Source: Pullilachnospira sp963929535
GTDB taxonomy: Bacteria; Bacillota; Clostridia; Lachnospirales; Lachnospiraceae
Assembly: GCA_963929535.1 (NCBI GenBank)
Contig: CAWVIZ010000003.1
Location: forward strand, 62,001 to 126,000
Reading direction: 5' to 3'
Length of the DNA stretch: 64,000 bases
The position numbers and the translations under genes were made by a program. The notes beneath the pieces are model-generated. The model had not been told where the DNA came from and made no database searches. It saw nothing but the letters and a program-made list of their open reading frames with translations. This document shows positions 35,893 to 43,290 of this stretch, in pieces (position 1 is the stretch's first letter; each line of letters opens with the position of its first letter).

Positions 35893-37125
35893 CTACTTCT
35901 CTTCCAGCTGAATCTTTGCCACACGGACCACCAGCTGGCGTCCATACTGATAAGGAACGGTCTTTACCGTTACCTGCCCGTCCGCCTGCTCAAATTCCAC
36001 CGGTTCTCCGTTGTCCAGCCAGGTGATCGTTTTCACCTTCTGATCCATCCTGAAGATATCCCGGTACTCCGCCTCCTGACGCAGCGCCACGTTGGGATCG
36101 GCCATCATAGGCAGATGGTCGCAGAACAGATAACAGGTATCACCTTTTCTCAGGATAAAGTCATCCTTTTTATTTTCCACCTGGATCCCTGCGGGACGGG
36201 GCTCATAAATCGCTTCGCCGTTTCTGGCAACCCACTCTCCCATCAGATGGTAGATGGCTTCGTCCATCTCTCTCAGCGTTCCATCCCCCTTGGGCCCCAC
36301 ATTCATCAGCAGGTTGGACCCATAGCGGCGGCAGAGCACCAGATCCCTGATCATATCCGCAGGGGATTTGTAATCCAGATCCTCCGGCGCATAGCCCCAG
36401 TGATCGGCAAATACCTGGCACATCTCGCTGGCCACATACTTGGGCGCTCCTTCCATGTTCAGGGGCTGGGGTTTCCCCCGCTCAAAGGTCACGCTGTCCA
36501 GCTCAATATGGCCCAGCTGTCCCAGAGCTCCCAGCCCGGTATTGTTGATGATCATGGCCTCCGGCTGGTGCCTGCGGATGCAGGCATAAAGCTCGTCCTC
36601 TTCCCAATCCTCATCCAGCTTGTCCCACATTCCGTCAAACCACAGACCGCCGATCTTTCCGTAATTGGTACAAAGGATCTCCACACTTTTCCGAAGATAT
36701 TTCAGATACTCCTTGAAGTTGGTGCGGTAGGATTCCTCATGCCAGTCCAGCAGCGTATGATAGAAAAAGGGAACGATCCCCTGACGCCGGCAGGCATCCA
36801 CAAACTCTCTCACCAGATCACGGCCACAGGTGTGGGGCGCATCCAGAGGATTCAGCCCGCAGGTGTCATACAGGGAATACCCGTCATGGTGCCTGGTGGT
36901 CAGCGTAATGTACTTGCAGCCCGCCTGCTTTGCAGTAGTCACCAGCCTGTCCGCCCAGTCCGGAACCGGATGGAAATCATCACACAGTTTATAGTACTCT
37001 TCATCGCTGATATTCAGGCATTTTTTTGCCCATTCTCCCTTTCCCAGCACACTGTAGATCCCGAAATGCACAAACATCCCAAAACCCAGATTTTCAAAAT
37101 CCTTTATGTATTGTTTTACGATCAT
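35893..37125 (-). CDS. Alpha-L-fucosidase, GH29
   Basis: The 410-residue enzyme has the GH29 catalytic barrel (FGMFVHFGIYSVLGKGEW, TTRHHDGYSLYD) with the nucleophile Asp164 in GGLWFDGMWD, then a small beta domain. It lacks a signal peptide. AAGGAGG lies before the ATG. It sits upstream of the beta-mannosidase and would remove core or antennal fucose from host glycans after uptake. Confidence 0.92.
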   Translation of the reverse strand: MIVKQYIKDFENLGFGMFVHFGIYSVLGKGEWAKKCLNISDEEYYKLCDDFHPVPDWADRLVTTAKQAGCKYITLTTRHHDGYSLYDTCGLNPLDAPHTCGRDLVREFVDACRRQGIVPFFYHTLLDWHEESYRTNFKEYLKYLRKSVEILCTNYGKIGGLWFDGMWDKLDEDWEEDELYACIRRHQPEAMIINNTGLGALGQLGHIELDSVTFERGKPQPLNMEGAPKYVASEMCQVFADHWGYAPEDLDYKSPADMIRDLVLCRRYGSNLLMNVGPKGDGTLREMDEAIYHLMGEWVARNGEAIYEPRPAGIQVENKKDDFILRKGDTCYLFCDHLPMMADPNVALRQEAEYRDIFRMDQKVKTITWLDNGEPVEFEQADGQVTVKTVPYQYGRQLVVRVAKIQLEEK

Positions 37126-37313
37126 TATTTATCTTTCCTCCTTTGCTTCAAAACCCTCCCGGAAGCTTCCCTCTTCTGGAATTTTCTGACTCCGGGATTC
37201 AGATACGACCGTTTTTTATAATATAATATCCCTCCATGGAAGTACATGGCATTTTTGAATGGAAATCTGGACTTTTGCAACAGCTGCTTCCGTCCCCACC
37301 TTCTGATTTCCCG

Positions 37314-38372
37314 TCATAATCCCGCTTCCATCAGGCGCCTTGCCTGCTCCTTCACTTCCATAAGTTCCCCGTCTTCCAGGAAAGTGAACGTCAGACGCTT
37401 CCTTTCCCGGGTCTGAGGCGCCATCCGGTGAAGGTCTCCCCGCTTTTCGTGATACAGCCTTCCGTATACGCTGGAATTAGCCGGTTCCAGTCCCACTACG
37501 TAGTCTCCGGAGGCCCGGGATTTCCACTGCATAAAATAGGGCAGTTCCCGGATATTAAAGGACAGCTTCAGTCCTATATTCAGCGCGGGATTGATCACCG
37601 CCGCAAAAGTATCTCCATTTTCATCTGCCGCCATCTCATGGAGAAATACGTATTCCGGCTCGTTGTCCCTGGGAGCCTCCATCCGGTTCCAGGCATCCGT
37701 GTATGGCGCCGCCTCCTGATCCCTGGGGATCACGTTTTTCGTGGGAATGACGATCTCACAGTCCTCTCCCAGAAGAGGCCAGCCCACGTTGCAGTGATAA
37801 AGCAGCATCATAGGTTCCTCCCGGAAGGACTGATTCTCGATCACATCCTCCACAACAATGGATTTCCCCGGGTACGCGGTGGTGATCTTCCTTCTCAGGA
37901 CCATATTCTCCCCGAACAGCTCCGCTTCCCGCATCTCTCCGGACACCGTGATCACATACTCTTCGTCCTTCCACACCGCATCGGAGCACACATGCTCCGC
38001 CGGAGTGGTACGGATCCTCCCGTGCATGGGGTATTCTTTCCCTTCGCTGACACAGGGCGGACATATATTCTCCAGTCCGGCAGTAAACATCATACCTCCC
38101 ATGATGCTCCGCTGAGCCTCCGCCCCATGGGTATCAAAATGATTCCTTCCCATAAGACCGGGTTTCGCCAGAAAACTGACATTGATCCCCCGGTAGGAAA
38201 CCTCCCCCAGGTCCATTCCCTTATCCGCCAGCACCTGGAACTTTAGAGCGCCGTTCCTCACCAGAAGCGCCTTCATCCCTTCGGAACGCCCCTCCTCAAA
38301 TACCACCGGCCGCACCGATGCCGCCTGCTGCATGCTCCCCAGCCGGCGAAGAATCTCCTCTTTTTTCATCAT
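37314..38372 (-). CDS. DUF4432 (aldose 1-epimerase-like) protein
   Basis: This 352-residue beta-sandwich protein is related to galactose mutarotases: VLADKGMDLGEVSYRGINVSF, GGMMFTAGLENICPP, HGRIRTTPAE and GLEPANSSVYGR are typical of the DUF4432 family. The role is probably interconversion of sugar anomers or an unknown sugar epimerisation. It starts on the ATG at 38372 (AAGGAGG upstream), overlapping the GH125 stop, so the two are coupled. Confidence 0.85.
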   Translation of the reverse strand: MMKKEEILRRLGSMQQAASVRPVVFEEGRSEGMKALLVRNGALKFQVLADKGMDLGEVSYRGINVSFLAKPGLMGRNHFDTHGAEAQRSIMGGMMFTAGLENICPPCVSEGKEYPMHGRIRTTPAEHVCSDAVWKDEEYVITVSGEMREAELFGENMVLRRKITTAYPGKSIVVEDVIENQSFREEPMMLLYHCNVGWPLLGEDCEIVIPTKNVIPRDQEAAPYTDAWNRMEAPRDNEPEYVFLHEMAADENGDTFAAVINPALNIGLKLSFNIRELPYFMQWKSRASGDYVVGLEPANSSVYGRLYHEKRGDLHRMAPQTRERKRLTFTFLEDGELMEVKEQARRLMEAGL

Positions 38373-39667
38373 AATGTACCATCCTCCTTCAGATCCAGAA
38401 CATACAGGGCAAACAGAGAATTGGCCCAGGCAAACCACTCCCTGGTAAACCTGGAGGGATCGTCACAGCAAAATCCCTCATGCATCACTTCACAGTCATT
38501 GTCCGTAGCCAGCAGGGTTTCCAGAAGCATTTTCCGCTCTTCGGGATCCCCGGAGGTGAGCCCCTGCATGGTCAGGCCGATATGCCAGATATAACCTTGG
38601 GGAGTATGGGGACTGCCGATTCCTTTTGCCCACTTTCCCTGGAAATACAAGGGATTCCTCTTGCTGAGAATAAATCTCCGGGTATTCTGATAAAGCGGGT
38701 CTTCCTTATCACACCAGCCCAGCCAGGGCAGAGACAGAAGACTGGGAACATTGGCGTCATCCATCAGATTGTAATTTCCCATGCCGTCCGTCTCATATGC
38801 GTAAATATCCCCGAATTCCTCATCATGCACCACGCCAAAACTGCGGATTCCCTCCAGGATCTCTTTCCGGAGCGTTCCTGCCTCCTGGGCCAGGCTGTGA
38901 TTTCTGTAATATTTCTCCAGAAATTCCTCCATATAACCCAATACCACCGATGCAAACATATTGGATGGGATCAGATAACCGTACTGGCAGGCGTCATCGC
39001 TGGGGCGGAAACCTGACCAGGTCATTCCCGTAAATGCCGTCAGACTGCCCCGTCCCTGCCGCGTGAGAGTATCGGTAGGTGGACAGTTCAGCCGCTGGAA
39101 GGTATAGCTGGAATCCCGCTCATGATTCTGCTCAGTTTTCCACACCCGGAGGATCTGCTCCAGGGCCTTTTCCACATTTTCGTCAAAAACAGTATCATCC
39201 TCTGTGGAATCGTGATACTGCTTCAGCAGCCAGACCGGATAACACAGGGAATCCACCTCGTACTTTCGTTCCCAGTCCCAGGGACTGCCATCCGTCAGAT
39301 CCTTCTCCCAGCAGTTGCCGTTGGGCCCTTCGTTAAACGCGTTGGCGTAGGGATCGATACAAATGCAGCGCATCTGTCTTCTGATCAGCCCCCGCACCAT
39401 CTTTCGCAGGATCTCGTGATCCTTTAAAAATGGCAGATAATGCACCACCTGGGCGGAAGAGTCCCTCAGCCACATGGCGCCGATATCACCCGTAAAAATG
39501 TAGGCCTCATCCCCTTCCAGAAATTTTGTGGTGGTCTTGGCCGTACTGACAAAGCAGTTTTGGAACGTCCGCTTCAGCTTTTCACTGCCTTTCAGATCTC
39601 CGGCAGCCGTAAGCGCGATCTTCTCTACAGTTTCTATCAGGCAATCTCGTTTTTCCTTGTTTCCCAT
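38369..39667 (-). CDS. Exo-alpha-1,6-mannosidase, GH125
   Basis: This 432-residue protein matches GH125 (formerly DUF1237), inverting exo-alpha-1,6-mannosidases active on N-glycan mannose branches. Visible motifs are AYIFTGDIGAMWLRDSSAQV, CIDPYANAFNEGPNG, FRPSDDACQYGYLIPSNMFA and WHIGLTMQGLTS. No signal peptide. The ATG at 39667 has GAGAGG upstream; 53 further open codons overlap the MATE gene and are not used. Confidence 0.92.
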   Translation of the reverse strand: MGNKEKRDCLIETVEKIALTAAGDLKGSEKLKRTFQNCFVSTAKTTTKFLEGDEAYIFTGDIGAMWLRDSSAQVVHYLPFLKDHEILRKMVRGLIRRQMRCICIDPYANAFNEGPNGNCWEKDLTDGSPWDWERKYEVDSLCYPVWLLKQYHDSTEDDTVFDENVEKALEQILRVWKTEQNHERDSSYTFQRLNCPPTDTLTRQGRGSLTAFTGMTWSGFRPSDDACQYGYLIPSNMFASVVLGYMEEFLEKYYRNHSLAQEAGTLRKEILEGIRSFGVVHDEEFGDIYAYETDGMGNYNLMDDANVPSLLSLPWLGWCDKEDPLYQNTRRFILSKRNPLYFQGKWAKGIGSPHTPQGYIWHIGLTMQGLTSGDPEERKMLLETLLATDNDCEVMHEGFCCDDPSRFTREWFAWANSLFALYVLDLKEDGTL

Positions 39668-39720
39668 ATCATACCTCTCTTTTTTCCATATTCCTTCAGT
39701 CAGCAGGCCGGCGTACCTAC

Positions 39721-41136
39721 CTATCCCTTTCTTCTCTGGGCGCGCAGCTGCTGCCGGAATTGCTCCACTGTGGCCTTCCCCTCTTCCGTCACCGGCTTGA
39801 TCCATTTTCCGCTTCTGGTATACCATAATTCAAAGACCAGACGGATCAGCTCATCTGTATAGACAAAGGCAAAGACCGCAAGAAACGGCAGGTGGACCAC
39901 CATGCCGGCTATCCAGGTTGCCGGCACACTGATCAGGAACAGACAGCTCAGTTCCAGCACGGTGCCAAACACCGCCTCTCCTCCGGCGCGGTAACAGGAG
40001 TTCATGATATAATTGCAGGTACGGACAGTGCCTGCCAACAGATAGATCAGCAGCATATATTTTCCGTACATCATCGCCTCCGCGCCAAGTCCGAACAAGC
40101 CCAGAAGAGGCTCATTCAGCAGCAGACAGGTCAGCACGATCACGAATGTGATCATGGGACACAGCAGGGCAAATCCCTTTACATACTGATAGCCCTTCAT
40201 ATGTTTTCCGGCTCCCACTTCTTTTCCCACCACAACGGTACTGGCATCGGCCAGTCCGCCAAAGAACGCAAACACAAAGCCTTCCAGGACACGGAAGGCT
40301 GCCATCGCCGCGATCGCGGACTCTGACTGGCGTCCGATCACAACGTTGATCAGCATCTGACCGATCCCATAGAATAATTCGTTGCATATAATGGGAAAAC
40401 ATTTTTTCAGATAGGTCCCGGCAAATCCGTCTTTCCAGCAAAACATCCTGCCAAGCTTCAATTCCACTGTATCCCGGTCTTTTACCAATACTATAAGAAG
40501 GATCGCCAGATTTACAATTCCGGAAACCAGCGTTCCCACCGCCGCACCGGCGACTCCCATACGCGGCATTCCCAGCCGGCCGTAAATCAGGATCCAGTTC
40601 AGCACAAAATTTGTAGCCAGCCCCGCCATGGAGCTGAACAGCGGCGCCTTTACTCTCTCTGTTGATCTCATGAGAAAGCTGACGATAATGGCCAATACCT
40701 GAAGCGGATAGGCAAATCCCACAATCCGCATATAGGGAATGGCCTCCTTTACGATATTCTCTTTATCCGTATAAATTCTCAGCAAAAAACCGGGGTTCGT
40801 CACCGCCACGCCTCCAAACAGCAGAGAGACGCCGAGCACGCAAACCATCGCCAGTCCAAAGGTCCGATTGATCCCCTCCTTGTTTCCGGCTCCCCAGTAT
40901 TGGGAGAAAAATAATAAGGCCCCTCCGGCAAAGCCATAATAACTGGCAAAGAACAGGGATGAGATCTGTGAACAGATTCCCACCGCTGCCACAGAAAGCT
41001 CCCCCTGGCTTCCGATCATGATAGTGTCCACCATACTGGCTGTCGTAGTCAGAAAATTCTGGCATGCGATCGGAAACGCGATCACAAATACAACCTTCAA
41101 AAATGCCTTCCAATCCATATGACTTTTTGCCTTCAT
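39721..41136 (-). CDS. MATE family efflux transporter
   Basis: The 471-residue protein has about 12 membrane helices in two related halves, with the MATE pattern (FPIACQNFLTTTASMVDTIMIG, MGVAGAAVGTLVSGIV, FRVLEGFVFAFFGGLADAST). MATE proteins export drugs or metabolites with Na+ or H+. The ATG at 41136 is used because the longer open frame crosses the promoter at 41204. It is 53 bases before GH125 and may be co-transcribed with it. Substrate unknown. Confidence 0.9.
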   Translation of the reverse strand: MKAKSHMDWKAFLKVVFVIAFPIACQNFLTTTASMVDTIMIGSQGELSVAAVGICSQISSLFFASYYGFAGGALLFFSQYWGAGNKEGINRTFGLAMVCVLGVSLLFGGVAVTNPGFLLRIYTDKENIVKEAIPYMRIVGFAYPLQVLAIIVSFLMRSTERVKAPLFSSMAGLATNFVLNWILIYGRLGMPRMGVAGAAVGTLVSGIVNLAILLIVLVKDRDTVELKLGRMFCWKDGFAGTYLKKCFPIICNELFYGIGQMLINVVIGRQSESAIAAMAAFRVLEGFVFAFFGGLADASTVVVGKEVGAGKHMKGYQYVKGFALLCPMITFVIVLTCLLLNEPLLGLFGLGAEAMMYGKYMLLIYLLAGTVRTCNYIMNSCYRAGGEAVFGTVLELSCLFLISVPATWIAGMVVHLPFLAVFAFVYTDELIRLVFELWYTRSGKWIKPVTEEGKATVEQFRQQLRAQRRKG

Positions 41137-41203
41137 CGCAACAATATGTCCCCCCACTTCTTTACTTCCGGCAGTCTCCTGCCTTCTCTGTCTCTTATCT
41201 GCA

Positions 41204-41232
41204 ATTATACCTGCAAGGATTCGGGAAATCAA
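41204..41232 (-). promoter_or_regulatory. Promoter of the MATE gene
   Basis: TTGATT (41227-41232), 17-base spacer, TATAAT (41204-41209). Transcription starts about 60 bases before the ATG, so the MATE gene does not depend on the cobalamin riboswitch further upstream. Confidence 0.7.
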
Positions 41233-41285
41233 TTTCTTATTGCAGGCCGAACAGATTTCCTGATATGAAAAGGAATCCTGCTTGC

Positions 41286-41394
41286 AGGATTCTCCGCCTG
41301 CGGCGGGTCGCGCAAGCGACATCTTCCATTCCGCCGCAGTGCGATCCTCGCGGAGCGTTTTTGTTCCATAGGAAAGCAATTTCCTATGGAACAA
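41286..41394. repeat. Compound palindromes upstream of the MATE promoter
   Basis: CTGCGGCGG pairs with CCGCCGCAG around a GTCGC/GCGAC hairpin, and CTCCGC pairs with GCGGAG outside it. TTGTTCCATAGGAAA and its complement then form a 15-bp hairpin at 41361-41394. The block looks like another dispersed palindromic element, but only one copy is in this window. Confidence 0.45.
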
Positions 41395-41413
41395 AAAAAG
41401 CCCTTTCGGGCTT
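41393..41413 (-). terminator. Intrinsic terminator distal to the cobalamin riboswitch
   Basis: On the minus strand AAGCCC-GAAA-GGGCTT is followed by a run of T. It would end a transcript that began at the riboswitch promoter, giving an RNA of about 580 nt. Confidence 0.7.
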
Positions 41414-41696
41414 ATTCCATTTCCAGCTATTGGACGAAACGCTCCGGCACAGGTTACGAGCGTCCCCGAAAATGATACCCCTGACAACTTACGGAGTATT
41501 CATTGTACAGCGCAGTCTGTTGCGGAGGAATCCGCGCTGATATACCGGGCTTATTTTGCCGGAGCTTTTCATCCTGCCATTTAATCGCTGCATAAAATCC
41601 AGACGCAAGGTTTGGAAGCGGCGCATCCCCGCTTCCCACATTCCACAGGTGTTTTCACAAGCCGGGCCGGCTCTCTTCTGTCTTCGCACAGTCCAT

Positions 41697-41727
41697 AGAA
41701 AAAGCCCGCTCTCCTCAGAAAGCGGAC
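41697..41727 (-). terminator. Riboswitch expression-platform terminator
   Basis: CCGCT/AGCGG stem with a 10-base loop followed by GCTTTTT on the minus strand, about 55 nt after the aptamer. It is the likely cobalamin-dependent switch point. Between it and the second terminator (41414-41696) there is no gene I can support, only CAGCGC/GCGCTG and GGACG/CGTCC hairpins. Confidence 0.6.
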
Positions 41728-41781
41728 ATTCCTTCTCTACATAAACAGGGATGTAAAACTTTACACGGAAGCTTCAACCTT

Positions 41782-41958
41782 CATCACCATGAGCAGGTTT
41801 CCTGACTTACAGATCATCGCCTGACTCTCCTTCTCATACAAATGTACAATGGTTTTCTGAGTCTCACTCCCTGCATACAGTGACCGGATCGCTCAGGATT
41901 CTCACCTGATTCCCTCTCTCACCGGCAAGCCTGCGGCCGCCGATGCACTCATGATGTC
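41782..41958 (-). promoter_or_regulatory. Cobalamin (B12) riboswitch
   Basis: The minus strand has the conserved aptamer core: GAGGGAATCAGGTGAGAATC, then GCGATCCGGTCACTGT, and near the 3' end AAGTCAGGAAACCTGC. Closing stem P1 is CATCATGAG with CTCATGGTGATG. Binding of adenosyl- or other cobalamin normally turns the downstream gene off. No cobalamin gene follows: the next gene, MATE, has its own promoter and lies behind two terminators. Confidence 0.9.
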
Positions 41959-41982
41959 ACATATGGAATTTATACAAGAAGC

Positions 41983-42011
41983 ATTATATCACCGGTGCTG
42001 TGCTCCGTCAA
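41983..42011 (-). promoter_or_regulatory. Sigma-A promoter of the riboswitch transcript
   Basis: TTGACG (42006-42011), 17-base spacer, TATAAT (41983-41988). The start is near 41976, 20 nt before the aptamer. A MITE copy begins 30 bp upstream of the -35 box. Confidence 0.8.
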
Positions 42012-42040
42012 TCCCCCAATTGCCCACGTCATCCAATCCG

Positions 42041-42183
42041 GTAACAGTTCAGCCTTCCGGCTTCACTGTTACAAATGCATGCACACAGGCTGCGCGAAAC
42101 GCAGCCTGGCGCCCGCAGGTCTCGGGATCCCGCTGCAAATGCAGCGGGACACCTCGCGGGACAGTTGAAGGCTGAACTGTAAC
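42041..42183. mobile_element. MITE-like palindromic element, copy 5 (143 bp)
   Basis: Starts GTAACAGTTCAGCCTTCC and ends GAAGGCTGAACTGTAAC. Flanks CCAATCCG (42033-42040) and CCGATCCG (42184-42191) agree at seven of eight bases. Compared with the reverse complement of copy 1 it is identical except that the loop of the GGCTGCG/CGCAGCC hairpin is in the opposite orientation. Confidence 0.85.
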
Positions 42184-42203
42184 CCGATCCGTGCATCAGT
42201 TTC

Positions 42204-42394
42204 GTAACAGTTCAGCCTTCCGGCTTCACTGTTACAAACGCATGCACACGGGCTGCGATTTTCGCAGCCTGGCGCCCCCAATCTCGGGATCACGCTGCGA
42301 ATGCAGCGTGATCTACACTCCGTTTCGGTCGGCGCTAACCGTGTGCCGCTGGCACACAGCGCCCTCGCGGGACATTGGAAGGCTGAACTGCAAC
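42204..42394. mobile_element. MITE-like palindromic element, copy 6 (191 bp, long form)
   Basis: Starts GTAACAGTTCAGCCTTCC and ends GGCTGAACTGCAAC. Flanks TCAGTTTC (42196-42203) and GCAGTTTC (42395-42402) agree at seven of eight. It includes the extra GTGTGCC/GGCACAC module. It lies 20 bp from copy 5, in the same orientation, and ends 32 bp from the pxpA stop. Confidence 0.83.
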
Positions 42395-42426
42395 GCAGTT
42401 TCCCTACAGCCTCGCTGCTGCGGCAG

Positions 42427-43197
42427 TCACTGCTGGCCGTCTCCCAGCGGGCGGACTGCGATCCCTTCTCTTTTCAGCGCTTCCCGGATCCTCTCCACAA
42501 ACAGCAGCGCTTTTTCTCCGTCCCCATGGACGCACACGGAATCGGCCCGGATCTCGATATCTTTTCCGGTCACCGCCTGCACTTTTCCTTCCTTTACCAT
42601 GCGGATCACCCGCTGGATGGCTTCCTGTTCATCACGGATAAACGCGCCCTCCTTGCTTCGGTTCACCAGACTGCCGTCCTCCTCATAGCCCCGGTCCGCG
42701 AAAACCTCATAGGCCACCTTCAGTCCGCAGTCTCTGGCTGCCCGGATGGTCTCACTCCCCCACTGAGCCATAACGATCAGTCCGGGATCGTAAGAAGCCA
42801 CCGCTTCGCAGATAGCCCGGGAAAGCTCATAATCCTTAGCCGCCATATTATACAGCGCCCCGTGGGGCTTCACATGCTGAAGCTTCATCCCCTGAGCCCG
42901 GCACATTCCGCCCAGAGCGCTGATCTGATACAACGTATACGCCCTGGCCTCCTGGAATGACAGCTGCATATTTCTCCTGCCGAATCCCATGAGATCCGGA
43001 TATCCCGGATGGGCTCCGACACAGATCCCGGCCTCCCTGGCCGCCCGGATGGTATTCTCCATCACCACCGGATCAGAGGCATGATAGCCGCAGGCCACAT
43101 TGGCGGAGGAGATCAGCGGAATGATCCTGTCATCCATCCCCAGTGTATACCGTCCAAAGCTCTCTCCCAGATCACTGTTTAAATCCACCTGATACAT
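42427..43197 (-). CDS. pxpA: 5-oxoprolinase subunit A (LamB/YcsF family)
   Basis: PxpA is part of the ATP-dependent PxpABC complex that opens 5-oxoproline to glutamate. The 256-residue protein has the family signature VDLNSDLGESFGRYTLG, ANVACGYHASDP, GAHPGYPDLMGFGRR and VKPHGALYN. It is the last gene of the operon, 93 bases after accC, while pxpB and pxpC lie on the other side of accBC. Confidence 0.93.
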   Translation of the reverse strand: MYQVDLNSDLGESFGRYTLGMDDRIIPLISSANVACGYHASDPVVMENTIRAAREAGICVGAHPGYPDLMGFGRRNMQLSFQEARAYTLYQISALGGMCRAQGMKLQHVKPHGALYNMAAKDYELSRAICEAVASYDPGLIVMAQWGSETIRAARDCGLKVAYEVFADRGYEEDGSLVNRSKEGAFIRDEQEAIQRVIRMVKEGKVQAVTGKDIEIRADSVCVHGDGEKALLFVERIREALKREGIAVRPLGDGQQ

Positions 43198-43290
43198 AAT
43201 GCTTCACCGCCTTTTCTCATTTTGCTTTATCCATTGTCTCTCTTCTTCACAGACAGAGCGGAAGCTGCCAGACAGGAAAGAACGCCCCCG

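Noticed and set aside
41137..41487. 117-codon N-terminal extension of the MATE gene
   Set aside because: It runs through the promoter at 41204-41232, two hairpins and a terminator, and does not look like protein.
41454..41689. Short minus-strand frames between the two riboswitch terminators
   Set aside because: No ribosome-binding site and no recognisable family; better read as non-coding.
41136..41958. Direct control of the MATE gene by the cobalamin riboswitch
   Set aside because: Two terminators and a separate MATE promoter lie in between.
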